Below are positions 44,802 through 56,310 of a stretch of 64,000 nt of DNA, piece after piece. Source of the DNA: Torreya grandis (lineage: Eukaryota; Streptophyta; Pinopsida; Cupressales; Taxaceae); contig JARHVA010001425.1 in assembly GCA_037957365.1 (NCBI GenBank), positions 2,852,501 through 2,916,500 on the forward strand, given 5' to 3'. The position numbers and the translations under genes are program-made. The number at the start of each line of letters is the position of its first letter. Position 1 is the first letter of the stretch. The notes below the pieces were generated by a model, which was given only the letters and a program-made list of their open reading frames with translations, ran no database searches and was not told the origin of the DNA.

Positions 44802-46134
44802 TAAATTTAGATATTTGTGGATTATATATCACCTCAGTGTTATACATTTGGTAAAATTAGACCTTGGTTGTTCCTATCAATTTTGGTCCTTTCTCACTTT
44901 CATAAGTTTTACATATGCTCTATCTTGTGCTCTTTGGCATATCTCTTGGTCCAAATAGTATTATGTTGATGACCCAAACCTTATATCTTTCTCAAAATTC
45001 TTTAAACCTTCTTATCTTCCACCTCTATAAGTTATAAGTCTGTACTTACTTTCTTGTTCCTTGGACACTAGTGTCTTGGACATACACCTACATCAACATA
45101 GGTATCGTGCTTCAACACAAGTATCCAGTGTCCTAAAGCCATCTAATTTATAAATGAAATGTATCCTAATCGTAATCCCAAGTGATTTAATGCAATTTAT
45201 TTCTCCAAATGGATTAATATAAATATGAGATCAACCCTCATTAATTCCTCACCTAGTATGAACCTAGCACAGACCTAAGGTAACTTATCAAAACATTAAA
45301 TGAAATTTTTTGATAAAATAAATCTTTCCTATTTTATGCTATTTTCATATAATTCATATGGATCACACATACATAGGTATAAAGTGTTGGATTAGCCTAA
45401 GAGCCTTATTTTCTAAGTTATAAACTAGGTCATTATTTCACTTACTTTCCACATATTACATTATTCACACACAAGCCAACATGAAGAGGATAAATACATT
45501 AGTTTGAGGCACTCTAAATATTATTATCTATGTATTCAATACTCATATATATAGGGGTATTTTGGTTCAACTTGAAACCATGTGCCCACTAACCCATTTT
45601 TCACCAAGGTCACTATGAAGATGAAAAATTAGGGTTTTGTAATTTCATGAGTAATAGTCCATGACCCAATTTTAATGCACCTAAAGTAAGGCAAAGATAA
45701 ACCTAAAATCATACAAGTGGTAACATATTTTTCTAATAGATATTATATATATGAAACATGCATCAATTTTAGATAGTAGCATCAACATAACCATCCAAGA
45801 ATGGCACTAGTGTTTGTAACTCTAGAACACTCAATTCAAAATTGGGAGATTGTTTTAAAACCCTCTTCTAGTCTACTTCATACATATTCTAGATATATAA
45901 CTATGTTATTATCAAAACCAACAAATTACATTATTTCTTTTTCATTTTTATATTTAGCATAATTGTACTTACTATTTTTATCCTATCCAAATTTAATGAA
46001 TTCAACATATTTTATATCTGACTTTAGAATCTAATTGTCCTACTATAGAGATAGTTTATCACCCTTGTATCTTAGGATATATCTATCCCCTTTAACCCTT
46101 GATAAACCCAATCTATATTTTTAGACTTAAAAAA
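44802..46134 (+). repeat. 3' LTR of element A
   Basis: About 1333 bp; matches 38349-39836 apart from the microsatellite. Contains GGACACTAGTGTC at 45063-45075. The end is worn (CTTAAAAA for CTTTAAACA). Confidence 0.88.
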
Positions 46135-46135
46135 T

Positions 46136-46197
46136 TTCACATGTTACAAATGTTCTTCCCAAGATTTTTTGTATATTAGAATATCATTAAAAAACAC
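46136..46197 (-). pseudogene. Split-off RT piece of element F
   Basis: Minus strand reads VFFNDILIYKKSWEEHL then HVK: the RT catalytic box (FDD, here FND, catalytic Asp lost) and the following 'SKTWEEHL.HV' block. The next codons of RT (VSLVTEQHLYEKL) are at 38348 and below. So element A interrupts F between these codons. The upstream edge at 46198 is the end of element J, a second insertion into the same gene. Confidence 0.9.
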
Positions 46198-47290
46198 TAT
46201 TATCACTCAAAATTACACCCTACTAAGAATATGTGCTTTTTCTCACTGTTATTGATGAAATGAAAACTCTTTGAGGTTTGGGTGAATTTATGTTGGAGAT
46301 AAAATCTAGATGAAGGGTTGGTCCCTTTGGTACACTTACCCACTTCTCTCGAAACTCTCTATTTTAGTGATTTCTTGACTAGGAAAAGGTAAAAAGAGTA
46401 ATACTCAAGATGAAAATAAATATGAAAACTAGAAATTTAGGTGATGCACCAATTATAAGGTCAATTATGCCTATAATTGACACACTTTGGAATCTAAATA
46501 ACTTTCACCAATTATCTTCATATTCATACCATGACTCTTGCATTAGTATTTCATACACAGGTCTTGACAAACACTCACACTAGCTTGGAAGGAATGAGCA
46601 ATGATTGAATTCACTTCTAGATTAGGTATAAATAAAATTGAGACACCTGATATGAACTATAATAGTTCTTATTTTTTTCATAAAGGTGAAAATTTCATAT
46701 ATAAATATAGGATAAATAATCACACTAAGTTAAATCAATGAACATAAGACGTACACTTCATGAATAGCTTGAAAATAAAGGAAAACTCAGCTCTTTATTG
46801 ATTCAAAGGTGATTTATAAATGTTATCAAAGTTTATATAAATAAAAAGCATAATTTTATCTTATACTTCTCAAAAATGAAAATACATAAAGAAAAATAAT
46901 CAAGGAAAGAGGATACAAGTAGTTACAAACTAGATATGAGTCCCCATGCTAACTCAACTTCACTCCTACTTCAACTCAATTACCAGATTACCAAATTGTG
47001 CATAATATATTTTAATTTTAAACATTATTTTTTGTAATAAGGTGTAGGATAGAGAAATATAAGCCTTTTTGAATGTTTAAGAAGTCAAAGGTTCGTATGC
47101 ATGCAATCTTGAATAAATATTGATCATCTTCAGTTAACTCCTATTGATATTACATTAGAATGATTTAGATCTTGCACTTATCTTATTTTTATCTTGTATA
47201 AATATTAAATCTTGAATTTAGTTACCTTAATTTCATATTAGAGTTTTACTTGCCTTATCTTACTTGCATCTTGAATGTACGTTTTAATTC
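46198..47290 (-). repeat. 3' LTR of element J
   Basis: It pairs with 58259-59325 ('atgaagggttgg', 'ctctctattttagtgatttc', 'gatgcaccaattataaggtc', 'acaaacactcacactagctt'). Left edge TATTATCAC corresponds to TGTTATCAC at 58259. The far edge is about 47290, where similarity fades; it may be longer. Confidence 0.85.
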
Positions 47291-47751
47291 TTGACTTCCA
47301 TAAGTTGCTCCAAAGGGGCATAGTAGGAGAGAGATTGCATGTTGATTGTTTAAGGAGTCTCTTCAATGAAACTAGGGAATTAAGTATTAACTAATATTTC
47401 AACTCAACTCCTCCATTCTTGCATGTTTTTATCTCCACATTTATAGGGCTGATTGAAGACTCTTCCTATTTGACTTGACTTTTCTAAAATCGGCTCAAAC
47501 AGGGGCATAGTAGGAAAGAGATCTTATTGAATGTTTTATTTGAATTTATCTTCATGAAATATTCTTGATTAAATTACACTTTATTATGACAATAACATCT
47601 CTCCATATTGGCTCTTCTTGGATATGTTCATCTTCTATGGTTTGACAAGCTTCTTGAATGCACCATGAGAGACTAGAACTTTATGAATTTGCATTATTTG
47701 AATATAAGAGTCTAAAAATTATTGAAATATTTTCACCATGGTGGCACATAT
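47291..47751. other. Element J interior or LTR side, no gene
   Basis: Contains GGGGCATAGTAGGA/AGAGAT twice (47317-47334 and 47503-47522), each followed by a T-rich stretch. No coding sequence was seen. Confidence 0.4.
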
Positions 47752-48104
47752 TTTATTTTATTAGAGTCTACATAAATAAATTGCATAGGAGAGCCGAATA
47801 TATAAATATTTCTTCAACCCAAACTACTATTATATTATTCACTCTCACCAATAATGATATGAGACATTACATAGAACTTACATAGGAAGTGTAAAGGCTA
47901 TTTATGGGGATCCCAAGATCCCTATAAAATCTCATTTAATCAACCTCAAAATTATATACAAAATATATTGTTACAATAATATATTCATATAACTAACAAT
48001 CTAATTATTAATAACCAAATACTAATTTACCATATATTATATACTATCTAGTAAATAGTAATTTACCCTCAAGTAAATACTGATATAAAATCTAATCCTT
48101 AATA
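47752..48104 (-). repeat. 3' LTR of element K
   Basis: 353 bp, starting on the plus strand TTTATTTTATTAGAG (TG worn to TT) and ending CCTTAATA. It matches 50335-50687, with 'ggagagccgaata' and 'ggggatcc.aagatccctata' as landmarks. Confidence 0.9.
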
Positions 48105-50334
48105 TTCCCCCCTAATATTCATATGGGGAGAATGTACATCTTAAATAACTGGCCCAAATAGAATCATATGTTAACACATACTTTTAGGTCTGCATACTAC
48201 TATCTAAATCTTGTTGTCTGGATCTTGTTGTACATGACCACTATTATGTGAAGAACGCATCCTGTATTTATCATGTGAATGCAACAGATGTTTCACTGGT
48301 TGATCATATTCATAAAAAAAGTATCTAAATCATTGGATCTCTACATTTAGAGGATTTTTGTAGTTAATTTCCCTCCTATACAACTGTTGCCACATTCCAT
48401 TATATCTACACTCTCCTTTTGTCCAATCTAATAGGGGAATGAAAACACACATAATACATAAAATGAAATATCATGAGAAATAAATCCTCATTATCATCAT
48501 ATATATCCTTTGTTAATGTTTATTTCCACCCAAAAAAAAACATAAATAATTTTCACTGCCACTAAATAACTATCCTTGAAGTTAGCCAATTTGACACAAA
48601 ACACATCACACAAAAGTTATCACCAAATCATCTAAGGCCTCATCATTGGTGACTGATGAGAGGCTCTACAACCTCTAGCCTCTGTTTCCTCCATCCTCTA
48701 GTGAGTGAATATTCTTACTCAGTTGATATATATTTGAAGCACAAATGTTTCCATATTGGGTTTGTTTCCCCCCTCAATGTGAAACAATACATAGGACATC
48801 GAAGTTACCCAAAAATGCATTTGTAAGAAAAAAAATTATTTTTTACAATTTTTGACATAGGACAAAAAAAGACTTTGACTTTAAACTCTATTGTTTAACT
48901 CTTTTTATATAAAATTGGCATGACTAAGATGAGTTATTTTTGAAATTTTTAACAAATAAATGACTATGGACCCAACTAATTTAAATGACTCGACATTTGA
49001 CTCATGACTTTAAAACCTTGAAAAAGAAATGACACTATTGAGTGACATACATTTTATATATAAAAAATTCTAAATGTTATAACAATGACACGAATATATA
49101 AACTTAATGTCACTTTTTGACTTAATGGATAAAAATGAATTATACTTTTAAAGAAAAATGTAAAATAATTAACAAATCTTTAACTATGACTTAAAAAAAC
49201 ATAAAATTGATGTAACTTAACTATTTGAATGTTGACCAAGACTAACATTACATGCATAAATAGATATGGGTTTATCAATCATGATGCTAAATAAAGTGAA
49301 CAAGAGTCAAGATCCACCAATGTGTTGTTTATTCACTTCTTCATGGGTTTTAGTGAGCACAACCTACATGGTTCATGCATAACTAATTGTATCTCTTGAT
49401 TATCCACTATACAAACTTCATTCATTGAAGATATCTCCCTATCTAAGGATGATGATATGCAACCAAAGTAGTTAGATTAGAAACAACACACTATTATTGT
49501 AAAAAGAATAATTCTTGGACCATGATTCATGGCATGAAGTGTTGAAATTTCATAAAATGATGGAATTGCTCTCTTTATCAGGTTCTTGACTGAGATCTTT
49601 AGCTACACAAAGATATATCCAAAAACTTGGTGGGAAAATGGATTCTTGGTGAAAATAATGCAACATAGATATTCTATAATTTTTAATAATGAATAGCAAT
49701 GTTCATATTTTCATGAATCATAGATATGTATAATTTCAAGTGTGGAATAATGACAAGTCATATTGGATTCACACGGTGGATCAACTTGAATATTTTGATG
49801 TAAACATGCAGGTCTGTAGTAGTCAAATGATACAACATATGTAGGTATGATGGATGCATGGGTTTATTTATATGAATGAAATAATATTCATTCAATGATT
49901 TGATATAATAAATATGCATCATTCTAAATTTTAAGACAATACAAAATTCATAATGCAAATATAGTATTAGATTTGTAAAGTTATAAAACATCGAACAAAA
50001 TGTAATGAGTAGATAATAGTTTTGTGTAGTTCATAAGTAAAAATTAGAATAAAAAATATAATTCATAAGGCTTGAGATAGATCATGGGACATACTGCAAG
50101 GAATTATATAATTTGGTAATCTCAAAAAATCCAAAATACATGGTGAGAGAGTTGTCTAAAACTGACTTACATGCCATAGATTTGAACTCAAAATATGATC
50201 TGATTTGCACTCAGACCTAAACTATATTTTATGCTTGTTCATTCTTCATACTCTTCATATGCTAAAATATATACTCTCACATGGGTTATCTTACATAACT
50301 CCCATGGATTGTTAAAGGCTCTGATACTAGATAT

Positions 50335-50687
50335 TGTATTTTATCAGAGTCTACACAAATAAATTATACAAGAGAGCCGAATACAAAAATATTTCTTCAA
50401 ACCAAACTACTATTATATTATTCAATCTCACCAATAATGATACAATACATTATATATAAATTATATATAAAGTTTAAATTTTATATATGGGGATCCTAAG
50501 ATCCCTATAAACTCTCATTTGATAAACCTCCAAACTATATATGAAATAAATTGTTGCAACAATATATTTGTATAACTAACAATATAATTAATGATAACCA
50601 ATTACTAAATTACCATACAATAAATATTATCCAATAAATATTAATTTACCCTATAGTAAATACCAATTTAAATTATAATCCTTAACA
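50335..50687 (-). repeat. 5' LTR of element K
   Basis: 353 bp, plus strand TGTATTTTATCAGAG to CCTTAACA, so TG/CA ends are intact here. GGGGATCCTAAGATCCC inside is a short palindrome-like word shared with the partner. Confidence 0.9.
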
Positions 50688-52169
50688 TCACAAACCTTCA
50701 AACAAAATCATATCCAAATTCCACATACAACTTTAAAATGTCATTTTGTGCTCTTTAGGCCTCAAAAACCCCTAATTTATATTTTGGGGTCTAAAATTAT
50801 TTCCAATTATTACCAAAATCCTATGATAATTATATAGGTATCAATGGGTTATACCTTAGAAAAATTTAGAGTCATGAAAACTCTTCATCAAACTCTCCAA
50901 TAAAAATTCAAAAAAAATCCATGGTTGTTGTCTACATGGTGACCTATAAGACTATTTTTTATTTTTTTTCATTTAAAAATAATGTATTCATACCTTTACA
51001 TGAATTATACACCATTTAAAATCATTTTTTCCCTTGTAAAGATCTAAAACACTCATTTTTAACTCCATTTGTGAGCAAATTAGTGAGAAACCTTGATTTT
51101 CTTCATGCATAGACCTATGTTTTGAAATTTTATCTATAATAAATTAAATTATGGACATGAAACCACTAATAAATATTCAAGTACATTAAAAAAATCTCCA
51201 TGTAAAATTTCAAGACATTTCATTTTATAAAACTCAAAATATGCACTTTTTAGTGTTTTCTAGCTTGCATAATTTTATTTCTAAATGCTTATAAGTATTA
51301 TTTTTACCATTTTATTGAGTTTTAAAAGGTATAAATACATAATTATGACCTTAAATAAACACTCTAATAATTCCAATTACTGTATAATCTCAAAAAAAAT
51401 CTTAAACCTCTAAAAAAAAGCTTTTTTATCTCTCTTGCTTACTTAAAACCTTTCAACCTGTACCTTTACCTTTCACCATTATTTGCATTGAAATTTTTAT
51501 TTATTAAAGTGTATTAAGATTATTTATTCCCCATAATATCTCACATAACATTTTTTTTAAAACAAATAACTCAAAAATGCAATCACACTACCTAAAATTG
51601 AGCCATTAGGGTTTAAGAAGGGTTTTAGAGTACATTTCCTTAATAATTATTCATAAAATTAAGCACCTGTAACCTAAAAAAATTCATGTAATATTTATTT
51701 AATATGGTCCCCAATATTATCCTAATAAAATTAAAACCAACTCTTTTTCTCCTTCGTGAAATGAACATTTGAAATTTACCTTCACTAGTTTACAACTAGC
51801 TTGTTAGAGGAATAGAAGAAATCTCTGTCAAAATTTGAAATTATGAGTTGTTCCCAATCATGGTTTTGGATTAATTAATGTTTTATGATGTTTTATATAA
51901 CATATTTATTCCTAAATTAATTAATTGAGTCTTATTGAAAACCTGCACATAAGTAACTTTGATTAATGGTGGTAAAATTTATTAACATTTTTGGCTACTC
52001 TACTAGGATGTTTTCCTACTAAACACTCAATACTATTATCCTTAACTACTATGCTATGGATTCATGAAAATATCACAAAATATTAAATTTAAATTCCCAC
52101 AATCAAATACAACATGTGTATAAACACTTATGGCAATGAAAACTAGAACAACTACCAACTGGAAAATGT
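50688..52169. other. Element J region after integrase, no gene
   Basis: AT-rich DNA with long A or T runs. The frame 52287-52054 begins in the last worn codons of J pol and then reads chance sequence. Nothing else was recognised. Confidence 0.45.
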
Positions 52170-53470
52170 GCAGGATAGAACTTAGTGGAAAGTGAAAACT
52201 AATACTATTATGTATAAATAAAAACCTCTTTTTACCAACAATGCTTAAGATGAATCCCATTAAATAGGATTTGGATATATTTACCATCTATCTTGGCTAG
52301 TTTAAAGTCATTGTGAGGCTTGTATCTTGAGATCATGTAAGGACCACTCCAAAGTGAGTCAAACTATGTATGTCTTTTTAGTTTTGTTGTATCCTCATCC
52401 CATTTGATAATGAAGTCACCTTCCTTGAATCTCCTTGAATATTCTCTTCTATAAAATATTTTCTTTAAATATGATTGATGCATCTCCATAGTTAACATGG
52501 ACTAATTTTTAAGTTCCTATAACTCCATAAGTTCATCATATCTCACTTTTATAGGCTCACTCTCCAAAAATTTTAGTTGATGCATTAGCTCCAAAGCATG
52601 AAGCTCAAGTGATATTGGAAATCTATCTTCTCTCTCTTACACTATATTTTAGGGTGAATTGGTAAGGGATCTCTTTAACATGATCTTATCAGCCTATAAA
52701 TCTTATTTTAACTTTAAATGACAAGTCCTTTGATTATCTTTAATGGTTCTCCTAATGATCTTCAACAAGTTTTTGTTAGTAAAATCAGCAAGGCCATTAC
52801 CTTATGGATAATAATTATAATAAGTGCTGAGATACACACCATTTTGGACAGCCAATTTACTAATTTTATCCCCTAAAAATTCCATATCATTATCTAAAAT
52901 TATAGTAGAAGGAACACCAAACCTTGTTAGTAAACCCTCATAGAAGTCCAAGGCACTAGATTCATTTGCTTGCTTAAAAAACTTTGCTTATGCCCATCTA
53001 GTAAATTAATCCATAGATGTAATAATATATTTATGGCCCAATATATAAGGTGGATTAATGATACTAATGAATTCCAAACCCCATTAGATAAAGGGATGAT
53101 CCACTGAAATAGGTTGAAAATGTAAGGCAATAAGTTTTTCCTTTCCTACAAAAAATGCACATTTATTACACTTCCTTACCTAAGCATGAGAACCTCTGAA
53201 CATTTTTGGTCAATAATATCCACCCCTCATGATTTTTAGGTCTAATATCTTTGCTAATAAATGGCCTCCACCTTATATATCATGAAATTCTTCAAGTAAT
53301 ATTTCAACTTGACTTGGATCTATGCATCTCAACATGTCATTAACATCCTTTTTGAATAACACACCATCAACAAATAGAAAAGGAATAGATTGTAACCTAA
53401 AGTACCTTCTCTTTGAAACACTCAAGTTTGGAGGATACATACCACTCTGAAGGTACCTTACCATATCTTA
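52170..53470 (-). pseudogene. Integrase of element J
   Basis: The clear frame 53464-53273 reads YLQSGMYPPNLSVSKRRYFR, IPFLFVDGVLFKKD, LRCIDPSQVEILLEEFHD: the linker and start of the zinc domain (His of HHCC). Then follow GGHLLAKI, GYYWPKMF, CNKCAFFVGKEK (Cys pair), HFQPISVDHPF..WGLEF, DFYEGLLTRFG-like, and 'YYNYYP.GNGLA..TNKNL' with INQR. The C-terminus shows RFKEGDFIIKWDED, FDSLWSGPYMI and NGIHLKHCW, ending near 52170. It matches plant gypsy proteins whose integrase has 'YYPQGNGLAESTNKNL..I'. Stops are frequent. Confidence 0.87.
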
Positions 53471-53479
53471 AAACTAGCT

Positions 53480-54800
53480 TTATGAAGGTGTATGGTTGGA
53501 AACAATATCTTCATCATTCAAGACCAAAAATGCTTCTTTACTTTCTTTCAAGTCTTGAGCCAAGTTCTCACATAACCCTTTTCCTCTAATCAACTTAGTT
53601 ACCTTTATTTATACATCATATTCCATGACTATTTATATCCATCCCACTCTAATTTCACTTATGTCTATATTTAATTAGAACTCTTTGATGCTAAGATGAG
53701 CAACCATCAGATGGATCTTGTTAGATAGTAGGTGCCTAAACTTTTTGAGACATCTTATTATGGAAAGCATGAATTTATCAACAAATGTGTACCTTATTTC
53801 ATACTCTTTCAAGCCTTGGCTAAAAAATGTTATTGGCTATTTTAAACCATGTTGATTTTATTATGTCAAGATTCCTAAAATTATATCACCATTAACATAT
53901 GTATACAACATAAAATCATTGGGAAAATTAAGATTGATAAGATTGGGCACACTAGAATTGATTTTATTTATTTATTTAAAACTTTTAATACCTTCCTTGG
54001 TCCATGTAAAATTGTGATTTTTATTGAGCATAGCTATAAGAGGATTTGACATACTTTCAAAATCTGATATGTGCCTTTTTATAAAATTAATCTTTCCAAG
54101 GAAACTTTTCAATGCTTTCTTATGCTTAGGAAAGGACAAAACAAGAATACAATCTATTTTTTCTATATCAATACTCAAACCATGCTTAGAAATAACATGA
54201 CCAAGAAGTTTACCTTCATACACTGAAAGCACATATTTCTTAGGGCTAAGTGATAACCCATATTGACTACATCTCTCAAATACCTCTCTAATATGAATCA
54301 TGTGATCAGTTTAATTCTTTGGAAAAACTATAACATCATCCAAATACACAATAACAAACCTATTGATCAAACCTTGAAAGGCCATATCCATGGCTCTTTG
54401 AATGTTACTCCTACAATGGACAACCCAAATGGCATTTTTTAATATGAAAAGGTGACCCACTTTGTGGTGAAGGATGTTTTGAACTGATCCACTTCCTTCA
54501 CAAGTATTTGGTTATACCCACTATAACCATCTAGCAATGAAAACTTTTATGAACCAGCCACTAACTATAGTATTTAGTCCATTGATGGCAAGGAATAATG
54601 TTCCTTATGTGAAGCCTTGTTCAAGTCATGTAAATCTACAGACAATCTTATTTCTCCATTCTTCTTCCTAATGGGAACATGATTAGCCACCCATGTGGAA
54701 TGCTTGATGGGAAAGATGATAGTTGATTCAATCAACTTATGAAGATTTTTTCTCATCAAAAGTTCTAATTTTGGGTTAATTAGCCTTTGTCCTTACCTCA
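53480..54800 (-). pseudogene. Reverse transcriptase and RNase H of element J
   Basis: RT starts at 54759 with MRKNLHKLIESTIIFPIKHS, TWVANHVPIRKKNGEIRLSV and DLHDLNKASHKEHYSLPSMD. Then come DQFKTSFTTKW..F, KMPFGL, VYLDDVIVF (YLDD at 54346-54335) and the 54301-53972 frame with VFERCSQYGLSLSPKKYVLS, GKLLGHVISKHGLSIDIEKI and LKSFLGKINFIKRHI. RNase H follows (FMLYTYVN, PITFFSQGLKEYE, FVDKFMLSI). This is the plant group with 'STWV.NLVPVRKK.GEIRLCVD' and 'DNYPLP.MD'. Stops and small indels kill it, but catalytic YLDD is kept. Confidence 0.9.
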
Positions 54801-55429
54801 TCGATTTTGTATCTTATTCTAATTAAATAGTATGTTACTCCAAAATAGGATCAAATACCTTTAAATCATTATACTCCCATGCAAACACATAAAAAAACTC
54901 TCTACATAAATTATCAAAAGATTTTTTTTGAGCTTAAGAGCATACTTTACCAAGTTTAAAAGCTTTACCATTAGCTATGTCAATGCTTGAAAAATGTTCT
55001 TCTTTAGTAGACAAAGAATATTTTTCCATTCTTACCTCATCATCCCCATTTAAAATATTCTCAAGCGTGACAAGACCCTTAGGTAATTTATTATAATTGA
55101 TTTGAACTATTTGACCACTACACTACTATAAAAGTTTTGACTGATTTTCAGAAGAGAATTCAACATCTTCTTGTAGGAAACTAATACCTTGATCATCATC
55201 TTCAAACACTTTCTAATTCATAGTATTATAAGCAATAGAGGATATTACTATAATCTTGATTTATGTCTTAGTTTTATTATTCTTTACATCAGCTAGAATG
55301 TCAAACTATGCTCCATTTGCATCTAACTTATCTACATGCTTATTGCTCTCCCTAGGCATTACTTGTATGTCAAATGCATTAAATACTTAAGATGATTCCA
55401 TACTCTATGTTTGTATTATTTTATCAATA

Positions 55430-55700
55430 TATTTTTACACACATTCAATCCTCTTATTTTATGTACCACAAGCTCACTATCTCCAAATGCCTGGAAGAGG
55501 TTAGCTCCTATCTTTCTAACCCATTTCAAACCATGAACTAAGGCCTCATATTCTGCCACATTGTTAGAGCATGCAAATTGAAATTTTATAGAAGAAAAAT
55601 ACCTTTATTTATATGGTTAAATTAGCATCATACCATCCCCTATACCATGTTTATTCCATTAGGCATCAAAATAGAGTTGTCATAAACCATCATTCACATC
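55430..55700 (-). pseudogene. Additional RNase H domain upstream of RT (element J)
   Basis: Minus strand: LYFDA.WNKHGIGDGMML (FDGS..G.GAG.. start, first Asp kept), FQFACSNNVAEYEALVHGLK (Glu in AEYEAL) and LFQAFGDSELVVHKIRGLN (Asp in GDSELV). These are the signature blocks of the second, archaeal-type RNase H (aRNH) known from plant Tat-group elements. Here it lies before RT, about 700 bp upstream, rather than between RNase H and integrase. The carboxylates D-E-D are all visible. Confidence 0.82.
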
Positions 55701-56039
55701 ACCTTCTTTGTATAGAGCTATAATTTGTGCACCATTCTCATGTAAAAACTAAAATCCAAGTACTTATTCAACTATCGTCTTTTGTGGATCATTATCATAA
55801 ATATTATTATCCCATGTATTAATAAAAAATCAAGTACACCATCAAGAGATGATTTTTCTTTATCTTCACTAGTTTTCTCTACTTCATCTGAGATGACATA
55901 ATTAGTATTAACAATACTAGGCATGTATGTTTCTAGATGAAAATGGAAAATAGGGTATGAATAAATTGTAACTTTTGTTCCATAACTTATTTTAAACATG
56001 AGGTATGTCTAATTATATGAAATATACTCACTTATCTTT

Positions 56040-56310
56040 GAAGTGAATTCATGTGATAAGCACATAGTAAAGTATGGAGGAAGATTAACCACTACCACAT
56101 CTTGTTAAATGATCACATTTGAGCATGCATGAAGTGTTAATTATATATTCTTGATTATACCCATTGTATTTATTGGAGATCAATAAATTAGTAAAACACC
56201 CTTAGTTTTTTTCTCATATACTAAACCCAACTTATATGATATCTATTTTAACATTACAATGCTACTTGCTCCACTATCAACTATGAAATTATGAACTAGT
56301 GTGTTGTCAA
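56040..56310 (-). pseudogene. Aspartic protease of element J
   Basis: Minus strand reads HNFIVDSGASSIVM at 56294-56253 with an intact DSGA active site, then LGLVYEKKTKGVL and later VVVVNLPPYFTMCLSHEFT. It precedes the extra RNase H. The region between (56000-55772, MFKISYGTKVTIYSYPI...) is an acidic linker without motifs. Confidence 0.72.

Larger units (their letters stand above)
38349..46134 (+). mobile_element. Element A: pol-less gag-protease LTR retrotransposon
   Basis: 5' LTR 38349-39836 (lengthened by a microsatellite), 3' LTR 44802-46134, interior 4965 bp with primer-binding site, Gag, protease and polypurine tract but no RT, RNase H or integrase. It is inserted in the RT gene of element F: F codons end at 46136 and resume at 38348. 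Flanks TGTTT (38344-38348) and AATTT (46135-46139) may be the worn 5-bp target duplication. LTR edges are good to about 3 bp. Confidence 0.85.
47752..50687 (-). mobile_element. Element K: small non-autonomous LTR element nested in J
   Basis: 353-bp LTRs at 47752-48104 and 50335-50687 with a 2.2-kb interior. Minus-strand orientation is shown by a primer-binding site TAGTATCAGAGCC (50329-50317; canonical TGGTATCAGAGCC, initiator-Met tRNA) and by a G-rich polypurine tract (TTAGGGGGGAA, 48114-48105) before the 3' LTR. No gag or pol motif is visible on either strand; the frame 49991-49758 is chance. iMet priming and short LTRs suggest a copia-type or LARD/TRIM-like element. A target duplication could not be recognised (CATAT left, TCACA right). 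Confidence 0.85.

Noticed and set aside
47752..50687. Target duplication for element K
   Set aside because: Five-base flanks read CATAT and TCACA; forcing a match would need shifts not supported by the LTR ends.
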